Positions 15,775 to 23,742 of a stretch of DNA of 32,532 bases are shown in pieces. A program made the position numbers and the translations under genes. How positions within the stretch are numbered: the first letter of the stretch is position 1; the number at the start of each line of letters is the position of its first letter. The notes beneath the pieces were generated by a model. That model did no database searches. It was given only the letters and a program-made list of their open reading frames with translations, and was not told the DNA's origin. The stretch covers positions 1 through 32,532 of the forward strand of contig CALUQE010000022.1 of assembly GCA_944322845.1 (NCBI GenBank), in the 5' to 3' direction. This stretch comes from Candidatus Gastranaerophilales bacterium. GTDB lineage: Bacteria; Cyanobacteriota; Vampirovibrionia; Gastranaerophilales; Gastranaerophilaceae.

Positions 15775-17649
15775 TCAAGCTTCACTCTCTGCCGGCAGCT
15801 TGTTTTTCGGAAAATATTCTTCCTCTTCCTCCGGCGGTAAATTAATCGGCAGTCTGAACCCGAAAGTTGATCCTTCTCCTTCTTTGGAATCCACAAATAC
15901 CTGCCCGTGGTGGTGTTTTTCAACAGTTACTTTAACCAGATGAAGCCCTAAACCTGTACCTTTAACGGTATGTGTGGCATTTTCACATCTGTAAAATCTG
16001 TCGAACACTTTTTTCAAATCTTTTTCCGGAATACCGGGTCCCTGATCCTCGACGCTCACTTCCACATACTCACCGTCTCGCGAGCGCTCAACGCGGACTT
16101 TGATACGTTTACCGTCAGGAGAATATTTGATGGCATTAGATAAAATATTCATAAACGCGCGGGAAATACTTTCGATATTTACGTAAATCTGCGGCAAATC
16201 CGGCTCTTTCATAATGGAAATCGTTAAATCGTGTTCTTTTGCAAGAACCTGAACCTGATTAACCGCGTCTTCAATAATCTCAATAACATCAGTTTTTGTT
16301 TTTTCCATATGAACATTCTGGGCTTCGTAGCGCGAGAAATCCAGAATATCATTAACCATTCTGTTAAGCCTGATAATTTCCTGATTCATAACCCCGATAA
16401 ACTCTCTCTGGGTATTGAAATCAAAATCATTACCGTAGCTATAGAGAGTATCAATATAGCTTCTCAAAACAGTTACAGGGGTTCTGAGTTCGTGAGAAAC
16501 GTTGGAGATAAAGTTCGAACGCAGCTGATCCATCTCAACGTCTTTTGTAACATCAATAAGTACAATAATATATCCGACATAAGAATTTGAGCGGGTAAAC
16601 ATCGGAGAAATCAAGCATTTCAGGATTCTGGTATCAATCTGAATATTGAAAGGAACAGGCGCACCTTCATCATCCAGCGGAGTATCTTTAAACTGCGCAA
16701 TTTTATCCGCAAAACAAAATTCGCCTGAGGAATCGCAAAACTGCTGAATCTGGGTATTTATAATATCCTTTTCTTCAACCTCAAGCAGTTTTTGCGCATA
16801 ATTGTTAACCATAATAACTTTGTCGTGATTGTCGCACACAACAACACCGTTAACGATACTCATAAGCACGGATTCAAGCTTGTTGCGCTCAAAAGTCAGG
16901 CTTTCAATTGTTTGTTCATTGTAACGGCTCAGTTTTTCCGACATGTCATTGAATGCGCCGTAAAGCTCTTTTACTTCGCTGTCAACATCCTTATCATCAA
17001 TCATATAACCGAATTCGCCGGAAGAAATTTTCTTAACGCCCTGATAAAGCTTGCGGAGTTCGCGTGTGATAATAGAAGAGTTCATATAAATAATACCGAT
17101 AATCACAAGCCACGCAAGCAGGAAAACGATTGCTATTGAGGTTTTTGAAGCCGAGGAAACTCTGTCAATAATGCTTCCGCTTAACCCGACTTCCACAGAG
17201 CCGACATTTTGCGAGCTGCCGAAGTTTTTTACAACCATCGGCGAACTTACGGTAATTCTTGCTTTTTCTGCCTGATCAGGGTAATCGTCTTTGCTTGAGT
17301 ATATTATTTTTGATTTATTGTCTTTAAAAACAATAAACGCAATATCGTCGTTGCTGTTGAGAACGGAAACGGAATTTGTGCGCAAAGCGTCATATTTTGC
17401 AAGTTCCGGCACGTCTTTTGTAGCTTCAACGCCTTCTATTGCAAGGGTTTTGGATAAAACAAGCGCAAAGTTTTTGTAAGCGCTGTTCATATTCTGGGTA
17501 ATGCTGTAAGTTGCAAAGCCGGCAGCTAAAAGAATAAAGGCAGTGCTGACACCCAAACCCGCAAGTATTAATCTGGTTTGAGCAGTCATCCCCCGTTTTT
17601 TAGCCTTCTCTTTTTTCTCCGGTTTCTTAAGTTCAGCGCTTGTTTCCAT
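15775..17649 (-). CDS. Sensor histidine kinase (HAMP-PAS-HisKA)
   Basis: This 624-residue membrane sensor kinase is of the PhoR/WalK type. The order is: basic cytoplasmic tail, first membrane helix (about 27-49), extracytoplasmic sensor domain (about 50-170), second helix (171-188), HAMP (190-243), PAS (about 255-365), HisKA with the phosphorylated histidine in SHELRTP (His386), and the ATPase domain with NILSNAIKYS, DQGPGIPE and GTGLGLHLVK. The C-terminal tail is acidic. No response regulator is adjacent, so it is an orphan kinase here. The ATG follows a TATAAT box by six bases. Confidence 0.93.
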   Translation of the reverse strand: METSAELKKPEKKEKAKKRGMTAQTRLILAGLGVSTAFILLAAGFATYSITQNMNSAYKNFALVLSKTLAIEGVEATKDVPELAKYDALRTNSVSVLNSNDDIAFIVFKDNKSKIIYSSKDDYPDQAEKARITVSSPMVVKNFGSSQNVGSVEVGLSGSIIDRVSSASKTSIAIVFLLAWLVIIGIIYMNSSIITRELRKLYQGVKKISSGEFGYMIDDKDVDSEVKELYGAFNDMSEKLSRYNEQTIESLTFERNKLESVLMSIVNGVVVCDNHDKVIMVNNYAQKLLEVEEKDIINTQIQQFCDSSGEFCFADKIAQFKDTPLDDEGAPVPFNIQIDTRILKCLISPMFTRSNSYVGYIIVLIDVTKDVEMDQLRSNFISNVSHELRTPVTVLRSYIDTLYSYGNDFDFNTQREFIGVMNQEIIRLNRMVNDILDFSRYEAQNVHMEKTKTDVIEIIEDAVNQVQVLAKEHDLTISIMKEPDLPQIYVNIESISRAFMNILSNAIKYSPDGKRIKVRVERSRDGEYVEVSVEDQGPGIPEKDLKKVFDRFYRCENATHTVKGTGLGLHLVKVTVEKHHHGQVFVDSKEGEGSTFGFRLPINLPPEEEEEYFPKNKLPAESEA

Positions 17650-17655
17650 ACCGAA

Positions 17656-17661
17656 ATTATA
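17656..17661 (-). promoter_or_regulatory. Sensor kinase -10 box, leaderless start
   Basis: TATAAT on the minus strand is separated from the kinase ATG by six bases (ttcggt), leaving no room for a ribosome-binding site. Confidence 0.6.
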
Positions 17662-17743
17662 TCATGTAAAGTTTTTTGAAGCAATAAATGATTCAGGTTT
17701 CAATAAAACTACATCTATATTTTTATCCGACTCTTTAATATGG

Positions 17744-17749
17744 TATATT
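17744..17749 (+). promoter_or_regulatory. ribD extended -10 box, leaderless start
   Basis: TGG-TATATT, an extended -10, lies six bases (ttaatt) before the ribD ATG. No Shine-Dalgarno sequence and no FMN riboswitch are visible in the 106-base gap to the divergent kinase gene. Confidence 0.55.
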
Positions 17750-17755
17750 TTAATT

Positions 17756-18772
17756 ATGAAAAACCTAGATGAAAAATATATGCGTATGTGCTTTACACTC
17801 GCAAAGCGCGGCAAAAACAAGGTTGCACCTAATCCGATGGTCGGATGTGTTGTTTTGGACAAAAACGGAAATATAGTATCAAAAGGTTACCACAAAAAAT
17901 ACGGTCAAAACCACGCAGAACGCGACGCATTACTAAAACTTAAAAATAAAGAGGCAAACGGCGGAACAATATACGTAAATCTTGAACCGTGCTCTCACTA
18001 CGGCAAAACACCACCATGCGTTGATCTGGTTATTGAACATAAACCGGCGCGCGTTGTTATCGGAATGAAAGACGTAAATCCTAAAGTTGACGGAATCTCC
18101 AAACTCAAAGCCGCCGGAATTCAGGTAGATTTTGTTCTGGAAAAAGAAGCAGAATTTCTAAACCGCAGATTTATAAAAACAATGACAAAAAAACTTCCGT
18201 ACGTCGTACTCAAAACCGCGTCGACAATGGACGGCAAAATTGCGGCAAAAACAGGCTCTTCCAAATGGATTACCTCTGAAAAATCCAGAGAACTTGTGTA
18301 TAAAATGCGCAGGGAATTTGATTGTATTCTGACAAGTTCAAATACGGTAATTGCCGATAATCCTTCCATGAGTCAGACAAAATGGAGATGCGTACTTGAT
18401 AAAGACCTCAGGACGGACAAAAATTCAAAAATTTATTCCCAAAGTAATACTTATATCGCCTCAAGACAAAATACGCCGTTAAAGAACGGAGAGCTTGATT
18501 TGGAAGCAGTTTTGAGAGAACTCTATAAGCTCGGAATTTATTCCGTTTTTGTCGAATGCGGAGGAACTCTTGCCGGAGCTTTGTTAAAAGACGGATTAGT
18601 TGATGAAATCTATCAATTTATTGCTCCGAAAATTCTCAACGACAACAACGGCATAAGCTGCTTCAACGGGGATAATATTAACGAAATCAGCGAAGCAAAA
18701 AACCTTAAAATATACGAAGTTAAATACCTGAACCCCGATATTTTAATAAAAGCCGCACTTAGTTCATTTTAA
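17756..18772 (+). CDS. ribD: Riboflavin biosynthesis deaminase/reductase RibD
   Basis: RibD performs the second and third steps from GTP to riboflavin: deamination of the pyrimidinone and reduction of its ribose. The deaminase half (about 1-145) has NPMVGCVV, the zinc-site HAERDAL, and EPCSHYGKTPPC. The reductase half starts at VVLKTASTMDGKIAA and continues with SKWITSEKSR and the VECGGTLAGALL segment. At 338 residues it is slightly shorter than usual (about 360). The other rib genes are not in the window. The 3' end overlaps the convergent coiled-coil gene by 14 bases. Confidence 0.93.
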   Translation: MKNLDEKYMRMCFTLAKRGKNKVAPNPMVGCVVLDKNGNIVSKGYHKKYGQNHAERDALLKLKNKEANGGTIYVNLEPCSHYGKTPPCVDLVIEHKPARVVIGMKDVNPKVDGISKLKAAGIQVDFVLEKEAEFLNRRFIKTMTKKLPYVVLKTASTMDGKIAAKTGSSKWITSEKSRELVYKMRREFDCILTSSNTVIADNPSMSQTKWRCVLDKDLRTDKNSKIYSQSNTYIASRQNTPLKNGELDLEAVLRELYKLGIYSVFVECGGTLAGALLKDGLVDEIYQFIAPKILNDNNGISCFNGDNINEISEAKNLKIYEVKYLNPDILIKAALSSF

Positions 18773-19352
18773 AATCTTTAGCGTATTCAGGCTGCTGGTT
18801 TGCATAATTAGGCTGGCCTTCAGATTCCATTCTTCTTCTCTCAAGCTGAACCTGACCGTTCTTAACAATTTCCTGAAGCTGACCGAGATTTTGCTCAAGA
18901 TTAGTCAAAACCTGCTCAGCATAAATATTAGCACCGTCTTTAATACGTGTTGCTTCATCTATAGCCTGAACTCTGATATTTTCAGCCTCATCAACGGCTT
19001 TACGTTTAATTTCTTCACAGTCAGTGATAACCTGTTCTTTAATTTTCTCGGCTTCTCTCTGAACCGCTCTTAATAAATCTGATTCACTGAGCAATCTGTT
19101 AGCTTCCGCCTGAGCGTCTGCAACAACTTTTTCAGCCTTTTGCTGCGCTTCATACTGCAATTCATCCTTGCGTCTCAAAAGTGAACGTGCTTCCTTAATT
19201 TCATCAGGAAGAGCAGCGTATAATTTGTCCAAAATGTTTGTTACGGTATCTTTTTTTACAACAGAAAACCCCAATAAAGGAAAACCTTTATTGTCTAAAG
19301 CCTCTTCTAACTCATTCATTAAACCGTATATAACATCTTGTTGTGAATTCAT
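18759..19352 (-). CDS. Coiled-coil protein, DivIVA-like
   Basis: The 197 residues divide into an N-terminal module (about 1-55) and a long charged coiled coil (about 58-170) rich in EAE, KAE and DEA heptads such as QKAEKVVADAQAEANRLL. A polar Gln/Asn/Tyr tail follows. Coiled coils of this kind occur in DivIVA-like scaffold proteins and ATP-synthase b-like proteins, but the match is by pattern. The N-terminal module recurs in the neighbouring 126-residue protein (gFsvVKKdtvtnILDkLYAaLPdeiK here). GGAG lies eight bases before the ATG. The 3' end overlaps ribD by 14 bases. Confidence 0.75.
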   Translation of the reverse strand: MNSQQDVIYGLMNELEEALDNKGFPLLGFSVVKKDTVTNILDKLYAALPDEIKEARSLLRRKDELQYEAQQKAEKVVADAQAEANRLLSESDLLRAVQREAEKIKEQVITDCEEIKRKAVDEAENIRVQAIDEATRIKDGANIYAEQVLTNLEQNLGQLQEIVKNGQVQLERRRMESEGQPNYANQQPEYAKDFKMN

Positions 19353-19427
19353 TTCTTGCTCCGTTTTCTTTTATGATAGTCAACAAAATTGTACAACAAG
19401 TGGTAAACAAAAGTCAACGCATGGTTT

Positions 19428-19808
19428 TTAGTTGTCATGATCTTCAAAAAGTTTTTCTATATTGTTAATATCGCGCTCTATACCGAGAATAACAGAACTA
19501 ATAAGTTTATTAACCTCTGTTATATGTATTATGCAAAGATTTTTATCAAGAAAAAACTTTTTTGCCAACAGTTTAGTCAAAAGCCCGTAACATAAAACCG
19601 AATTATATCGCTGCACATCAACTTTTGTCTTAAGCATTTTTTTATATGATTCAGGTAATTTTGCATAGACACAGCATAAAATATCATCTATTTTACTTTT
19701 TTTGACAAGTCTTATTCCGGCAAAAGAAAATGAATGATCGAAATTTACTACTTTCTGTAATTTTTTTAAATAATCTTTTATAGCTATAATATCTACTACA
19801 TCAAACAT
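19428..19808 (-). CDS. Paralogue of the coiled-coil protein's N-terminal module
   Basis: This 126-residue protein has no family I can name. Residues about 8-60 align by eye with the start of the adjacent coiled-coil protein: both have a hydrophobic helix, then F-x-G-[IF]-x-[LV]-VKK, then I-x-x-I-L-x-x-[LV]-YA-x-LP-[ED]. The rest (MLKTKVDVQRYNSVLCYGLL to the acidic EDHDN end) is helical and does not form the long coil. GAGGG precedes ATG 19808. It lies 75 bases upstream of the coiled-coil gene on the same strand and may be co-transcribed. Confidence 0.65.
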   Translation of the reverse strand: MFDVVDIIAIKDYLKKLQKVVNFDHSFSFAGIRLVKKSKIDDILCCVYAKLPESYKKMLKTKVDVQRYNSVLCYGLLTKLLAKKFFLDKNLCIIHITEVNKLISSVILGIERDINNIEKLFEDHDN

Positions 19809-19866
19809 ATTGCTACCCTCTTAATATTATTATAAATTAAATATCTGAAAATAACAATATATATGC

Positions 19867-19872
19867 TAAAAT
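19867..19872 (+). promoter_or_regulatory. rpe extended -10 box, leaderless start
   Basis: TGC-TAAAAT is followed by seven bases (atagaat) and the rpe ATG at 19880. A CTGAAA hexamer lies about 16 bases upstream as a possible -35. No ribosome-binding site is present. Confidence 0.5.
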
Positions 19873-19879
19873 ATAGAAT

Positions 19880-20527
19880 ATGAAAGAGATAATCATTTCA
19901 CCATCTATATTATCGGCAGATTTTGCAGAACTCGGCAGAGAAGTCGATGCAGTAAAAAAAGCCGGCGCAAAAGGGGTTCATATCGACGTAATGGACGGGC
20001 ATTTTGTTCCGAATATAACAATAGGCGTTCCGGTTGTGAAGTCTTTAAGAAAAGCTACTGATTTAATTCTCGACACGCATTTGATGATAGAAAATCCGGA
20101 AAAATATATCAAACCTTTTGCTCAGGCAGGTTCTGATATTCTAACTTTTCATTTTGAAGCCTGCAAAAATATCAGCCATGCGGCAGAAGTTATTTCACTT
20201 ATAAAAAGTTTCGGAAAAAAAGCCGGAATATCGATTAAGCCGGCGACTTCCGCAGAAGAGATTTTCCCTGTTTTAGACAAAGTCGACCTTGTACTTGTAA
20301 TGACTGTAGAACCCGGATTCGGCGGGCAGGAATTTATGCACGATTGCGCCATGAAAATCCCTGTTATAAAAGAACATGCGCAGGAAAATCTAATCATTCA
20401 GGTAGACGGCGGGATTAATAATCTTACCTCCAAAATCTGCACTTCGCTCGGTGCAAATTCTCTTGTTGCCGGAAGTTATATTTTCGGACATAACGATTAC
20501 TCAAAAGCTGTTCAAAGTTTGTATTAA
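19880..20527 (+). CDS. rpe: Ribulose-phosphate 3-epimerase
   Basis: Rpe interconverts ribulose 5-phosphate and xylulose 5-phosphate in the pentose phosphate pathway. The 215-residue TIM barrel has SPSILSADFAELG, HIDVMDGHFVPNITIG with the metal-binding His and Asp, DTHLMI, MTVEPGFGGQ, and VDGGIN. These are all the catalytic and phosphate-binding signatures of the family at normal length. It is a single-gene unit; the 3' end overlaps the convergent nucleotidyltransferase gene by four bases. Confidence 0.96.
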   Translation: MKEIIISPSILSADFAELGREVDAVKKAGAKGVHIDVMDGHFVPNITIGVPVVKSLRKATDLILDTHLMIENPEKYIKPFAQAGSDILTFHFEACKNISHAAEVISLIKSFGKKAGISIKPATSAEEIFPVLDKVDLVLVMTVEPGFGGQEFMHDCAMKIPVIKEHAQENLIIQVDGGINNLTSKICTSLGANSLVAGSYIFGHNDYSKAVQSLY

Positions 20528-20814
20528 TTGAGCAATACCAAATCCTTTGAGATAATATTTTTAAATTTTTCGGAAATTTTTCTTAAATCGACAATATCAA
20601 CTTCATAAGGCATAGTTGAATTTTCAAATATAAATTCAAGTTTTGATTTCACTTCTCCCGTCAATTCTGCAGAATCGAGAGCCAAATCTATATCGGAATA
20701 TTGCCTTGCCTTGCCCGTAACTCTTGAGCCAAAGATATACAGCTTATATTTCTTGAGATGTGAAGCGACCGTCTGTTTTATAAATTCAATATATTCAGGT
20801 TCTAAATTAATCAT
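20524..20814 (-). CDS. MntA-like minimal nucleotidyltransferase (antitoxin)
   Basis: This 96-residue minimal nucleotidyltransferase contains a perfect GSx10DxD active site (GSRVTGKARQYSDID, about residues 29-43) with the following LALD. In characterised HepT/MntA pairs this enzyme adds AMP to a tyrosine of its HEPN partner and so neutralises it. It overlaps the preceding HEPN gene by ATGA, the usual order for such pairs. The length is typical of the short class. Confidence 0.88.
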   Translation of the reverse strand: MINLEPEYIEFIKQTVASHLKKYKLYIFGSRVTGKARQYSDIDLALDSAELTGEVKSKLEFIFENSTMPYEVDIVDLRKISEKFKNIISKDLVLLN

Positions 20815-21209
20815 ATCCGCTCTTTTAACTGTTTTAATAAAAATTCCGCTTCTTGCTTAAATTCCGGAATTACAGCCATAACTTCCTTTGCAACATTTTC
20901 ATCATACGTATGTGAAGTCGCATTACGTTTTTGCCGGTATTCCGTCCATTTAATGAGATTAGACTGCAAAAGTCCGAATTGGTTTGCCTGTCTTATGATT
21001 TCATTAAATGTCATCTGCGGAAGATTTTCATTTGATTGAAGATTCAAAAAACGTGTCATCATCTTTATTGCAAGAGAATAAGTATATTCAAAGCGCTGAA
21101 TAACAGCATCACGAATATCAATATCAAAATTCTCTTTTTCATATCTTATAAGTATTGCTTCCAGACTGCTTAAAACCTTTTCAAAAGATGAAATATCAAT
21201 AGTTTCCAT
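20811..21209 (-). CDS. HepT-like HEPN protein (toxin / nucleotidyltransferase substrate-binding)
   Basis: This 132-residue helical protein is of the HI0074 / HEPN family. It has the RX4HXY motif as RNATSHTY (about residues 99-106), which combines the RNase R-x4-H pair with the tyrosine that MntA-type partners AMPylate. Together with the downstream gene it forms a HEPN-MNT toxin-antitoxin pair (type VII). I chose ATG 21209 over TTG 21245 because a TTGCTT -35 and TATTCT -10 with 17-base spacing place transcription start at this ATG. Confidence 0.85.
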   Translation of the reverse strand: METIDISSFEKVLSSLEAILIRYEKENFDIDIRDAVIQRFEYTYSLAIKMMTRFLNLQSNENLPQMTFNEIIRQANQFGLLQSNLIKWTEYRQKRNATSHTYDENVAKEVMAVIPEFKQEAEFLLKQLKERI

Positions 21210-21216
21210 AATCGTA

Positions 21217-21245
21217 AGAATACCATTTTTCTTACCTAAAAGCAA
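21217..21245 (-). promoter_or_regulatory. Promoter of the HEPN-MNT operon, leaderless start
   Basis: On the minus strand, TTGCTT and TATTCT are separated by exactly 17 bases, and seven bases lie between the -10 and ATG 21209. The -35 overlaps the alternative TTG start, which argues against that start. Confidence 0.5.
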
Positions 21246-21284
21246 TCCTCTTGTTTACTTATTCCATTTTGGATAAATACGTTT

Positions 21285-21290
21285 TAGAAT
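21285..21290 (+). promoter_or_regulatory. -10 box of the peptide ABC ATPase gene, leaderless start
   Basis: TAGAAT is followed by six bases (tattt-t) and ATG 21297. The spacing equals that of aroC, comF, the kinase and ribD. Confidence 0.5.
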
Positions 21291-21296
21291 TATTTT

Positions 21297-22244
21297 ATGG
21301 AAAATATTTTAGAGATACGGTATTTAAATCTGTTTTTTGATAAGTATCAGGCGCTGTATGATGTTAATTTAACTCTCGGACGGGGAACAATGCATGCTCT
21401 TGTCGGTGAATCGGGATGCGGAAAAAGTATGACCGCAATGTCAGTTATGCGTTTGATTCCCAAAAGTGCAAATATTAAAAGCGGAAGTATTTATTTCAAA
21501 GGAGAAAACCTTCTTGAATATAAAGAAAAACAAATGCGGGAGCTTCGGGGCAATAAAATTGCACTTATTCCGCAAGATCCGATGACTTCGCTCAATCCGC
21601 TTTATACTGTCGGAAATCAGCTTGTAGAAGCAATAAGAGCCCACAGCAAGGTTTCCGAAAGACAGGCTCTCAGAAAAGCCAGAGAAGTTATGAATCTCGT
21701 GAGCATTCCTGATGTTGATAAAAAGTTAAACTTTTATCCTCATGAATTTTCAGGCGGAATGAAACAGAGAATTATTATTGCAATGGCGCTTGCATGTCAG
21801 GCAGAACTGATTATAGCAGACGAACCGACAACAGCGCTTGACGTAACAATACAAAAACAAATTATGGATTTACTGGATGAGATTAAAAAAGAATTCGGAA
21901 CCACTATTTTATTAATCTCACATGACCTTGCGCTTGTCAGTAATTATGCGGATTATGTCTCCGTAATGTATTCCGGTCATGTTGTAGAAGAAGCACCCGC
22001 AGGAGAATTTTTCAAAAAACCGCTTCATCCGTATTCAATAGCGTTATTGAATTCTCTTCCGACCAAAAATCCTGCCTTAAAACTCAGAACTATTGAGGGC
22101 TCGCCGCCAAGTATTCAGGAAGAAATTTCAGGCTGCAAATTCCACCCGAGATGTGATATCTGCAAACCGGAACTTTGTGAGGTAAAAGTACCGGAACTCA
22201 CCAAACGCAGTTCAAATCATTCTTCTGCCTGCTGGGTGAAATAG
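21297..22244 (+). CDS. Oligopeptide/dipeptide ABC transporter ATP-binding protein
   Basis: The 315-residue ATPase is of the OppD/DppD type, driving peptide (or nickel) uptake at the inner membrane. It shows Walker A GESGCGKS near residue 38, the Q-loop IPQDPMTSLNP, signature FSGGMKQR, Walker B LIIADEPTTALD, and the C-terminal oligopeptide domain with GCKFHPRCDICKPELC, whose cysteines can bind an iron-sulfur cluster in some relatives. No permease, binding protein or second ATPase is adjacent, so its partners must be elsewhere. Confidence 0.9.
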   Translation: MENILEIRYLNLFFDKYQALYDVNLTLGRGTMHALVGESGCGKSMTAMSVMRLIPKSANIKSGSIYFKGENLLEYKEKQMRELRGNKIALIPQDPMTSLNPLYTVGNQLVEAIRAHSKVSERQALRKAREVMNLVSIPDVDKKLNFYPHEFSGGMKQRIIIAMALACQAELIIADEPTTALDVTIQKQIMDLLDEIKKEFGTTILLISHDLALVSNYADYVSVMYSGHVVEEAPAGEFFKKPLHPYSIALLNSLPTKNPALKLRTIEGSPPSIQEEISGCKFHPRCDICKPELCEVKVPELTKRSSNHSSACWVK

Positions 22245-22344
22245 TATAATATTTACCCTTAGCTTTGCAGCTTTATATATTACCCCCCCCCTGCAGTGAC
22301 TCAGAATTCGTAGTCTCAATATCAATTCAATATATTTACCCCCC
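22245..22344. other. Intergenic stretch with two poly-C tracts
   Basis: The 100-base gap contains a nine-C tract (about 22283-22291) and a six-C tract (22339-22344), each preceded by TTA. On the minus strand both read as G-runs followed by TAA, like the GGGGGGTA right ends of the palindromic repeats. They may be decayed half-copies of that element, but the left halves are missing. Confidence 0.3.
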
Positions 22345-23172
22345 TCAGAGCATGGCGACGTTGGTTTTGCCAAACTTGGCGGAAAGGTCGTCAATATGGT
22401 GGATTAAATATACAAACGGTTCTAAATCTTTTTCATTCAGGTCAATAATAGCGCCCCAATCGGCTCTGCCGTGGTGTGCGGCAATCATTTTAGCAACGCG
22501 TTTAAAACCCGCTGTCATACATATAGAAAACCCGTATTGCGAATGGGAAATCCATTCTTTGCGGAAATTTTCGTCATAATCAATTAAACCTGATTCGGTA
22601 TCAACGGTGTATTCAAAAATCTTTCCGATATCGTGGAGTAAGCATGCCGCGTAAACTTCATCATGATTAACCCTCTGAAAGAAAATATTCATATTGGCTT
22701 CGGCATATTTCAAGCACTCCAGAACATGCACCATCAAACCGCCGATATAGTTGTGATGCATAAGCTTTGCAGCCGGAGATATTAAAATTCTGTCTTTATT
22801 TTTTGTATAAATATCTTTTACAAACTCTTTTAATTTATCGTCTTTAATCTTATCGATATATTCGCAAATCGCAGCGTATTCCTGTTCCCGTTCGTTTTCA
22901 TCCAAACCGGTCTTTGCCTCTTTAATAAGTTCCAGAGCAGATACAAGACAATTATTGTACTTCTCGTTAAAAGAACCTGAAACTATTCTGAGAAGGTTTC
23001 CGCATCTGAATAACTTTGAATCCATTCTGTTTAAAGCTTCTTCCCACAAAATACAGTTAAGAAATTCGCCTGATTGCGGATCTTTGAGCTGTAATTTGCC
23101 CATTTTGCTTCCTGATTTGGTATCCCCTATAGAAAACGTTACTACTTCGTAAATAATATCGGTGCTAAACAT
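22345..23172 (-). CDS. YhaM-like 3'-5' exoribonuclease (OB-fold plus HD domain)
   Basis: The 275 residues comprise an N-terminal OB-like nucleic-acid-binding domain (about 1-90, GKLQLKDPQSGEFLNCILWEE) and an HD phosphohydrolase domain. The HD residues are visible in LMHHNYIGGLMVHVLEC, CLLHDIGKIFEY, and AAHHGRADWG. Relatives such as Bacillus YhaM degrade single-stranded RNA or DNA from the 3' end. I chose ATG 23172, since AGGAG stands six bases upstream. The stop codon lies at the very edge of a G-run related to the palindromic repeats. Confidence 0.85.
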   Translation of the reverse strand: MFSTDIIYEVVTFSIGDTKSGSKMGKLQLKDPQSGEFLNCILWEEALNRMDSKLFRCGNLLRIVSGSFNEKYNNCLVSALELIKEAKTGLDENEREQEYAAICEYIDKIKDDKLKEFVKDIYTKNKDRILISPAAKLMHHNYIGGLMVHVLECLKYAEANMNIFFQRVNHDEVYAACLLHDIGKIFEYTVDTESGLIDYDENFRKEWISHSQYGFSICMTAGFKRVAKMIAAHHGRADWGAIIDLNEKDLEPFVYLIHHIDDLSAKFGKTNVAML

Positions 23173-23205
23173 TCTGTTCTCCTGACTTTTGTCTAATTTT
23201 AGCAC

Positions 23206-23236
23206 AAAAAAAGAATTGAATACTGCTTCAATTCTT
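23206..23236 (-). terminator. Rho-independent terminator of the 110-aa gene
   Basis: On the minus strand AAGAATTGAA-GCAGTA-TTCAATTCTT makes a perfect ten-pair stem followed by a run of T. It ends the small glycine-rich protein gene just before the HD exonuclease promoter. Confidence 0.85.
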
Positions 23237-23262
23237 CCTTGTTCCATTCTAAATCTACTCGA

Positions 23263-23592
23263 CTAACTTCTTTTGTCATCTTTGTTGTCTTTGTTGTCCT
23301 TGTTAGTACTTTCGATTGCATTACCGAGCATACCTCCTGCAACACCGCTTGCTGCAGCATAAATTCCGCAAACCAGAGGAGCAGCTGCACCGCCGCTGAG
23401 AATAGTAATAGCGCCAAGACCAATCAGAGCACCTATACCTACACCTTTGGCAGTTTCATTTGCTTTAAAAGCAACTGTGTCCTGTTTCGCTTCAGAATCC
23501 TGTGTTCTTAATGAACTCATGTGATTTCGGTTTTTGTTCATTTTTGAGACAGCACGAGCCGGCTCATAATTTCGGATAGCAGAGATTCTCAT
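23263..23592 (-). CDS. Small glycine-zipper membrane protein
   Basis: This 109-residue protein has a polar N-terminal third (MRISAIRNYEPARAV...) leading to DTVAFKANETAKG. Then comes a long Gly/Ala-rich hydrophobic stretch (about residues 62-97, GIGALIGLGAITIL and AAASGVAGGMLGNA) typical of glycine-zipper membrane segments. The tail repeats DNK-DNK-DDK. No signal peptide is present. GAGGG seven bases upstream supports ATG 23592 over farther starts. The opening MRIxxI and the F-x-A-N tetrapeptide also appear in the 92-residue protein at the window's right end. The function is unknown. Confidence 0.7.
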   Translation of the reverse strand: MRISAIRNYEPARAVSKMNKNRNHMSSLRTQDSEAKQDTVAFKANETAKGVGIGALIGLGAITILSGGAAAPLVCGIYAAASGVAGGMLGNAIESTNKDNKDNKDDKRS

Positions 23593-23742
23593 AATCTTAC
23601 CCTCTTTTTTTAACACACCCATGCACATTACTATAAAAATATTATTTTGTCAACCCTGAGAGTAAGATTTTTTACATTGTCTTAATGTATTAAACAGTCA
23701 GTGAATACATTTTTTTTACGTAAACTTTATCATATACTTGCT

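Noticed and set aside
17650..17755. FMN riboswitch upstream of ribD
   Set aside because: The 106-base gap lacks the conserved RFN-element sequences and the ribD promoter appears leaderless.
22265..22579. 104-codon plus-strand open frame opposite the HD exonuclease
   Set aside because: It lies antisense to a well-supported gene with clear HD motifs and starts in the poly-C intergenic region without a ribosome-binding site.
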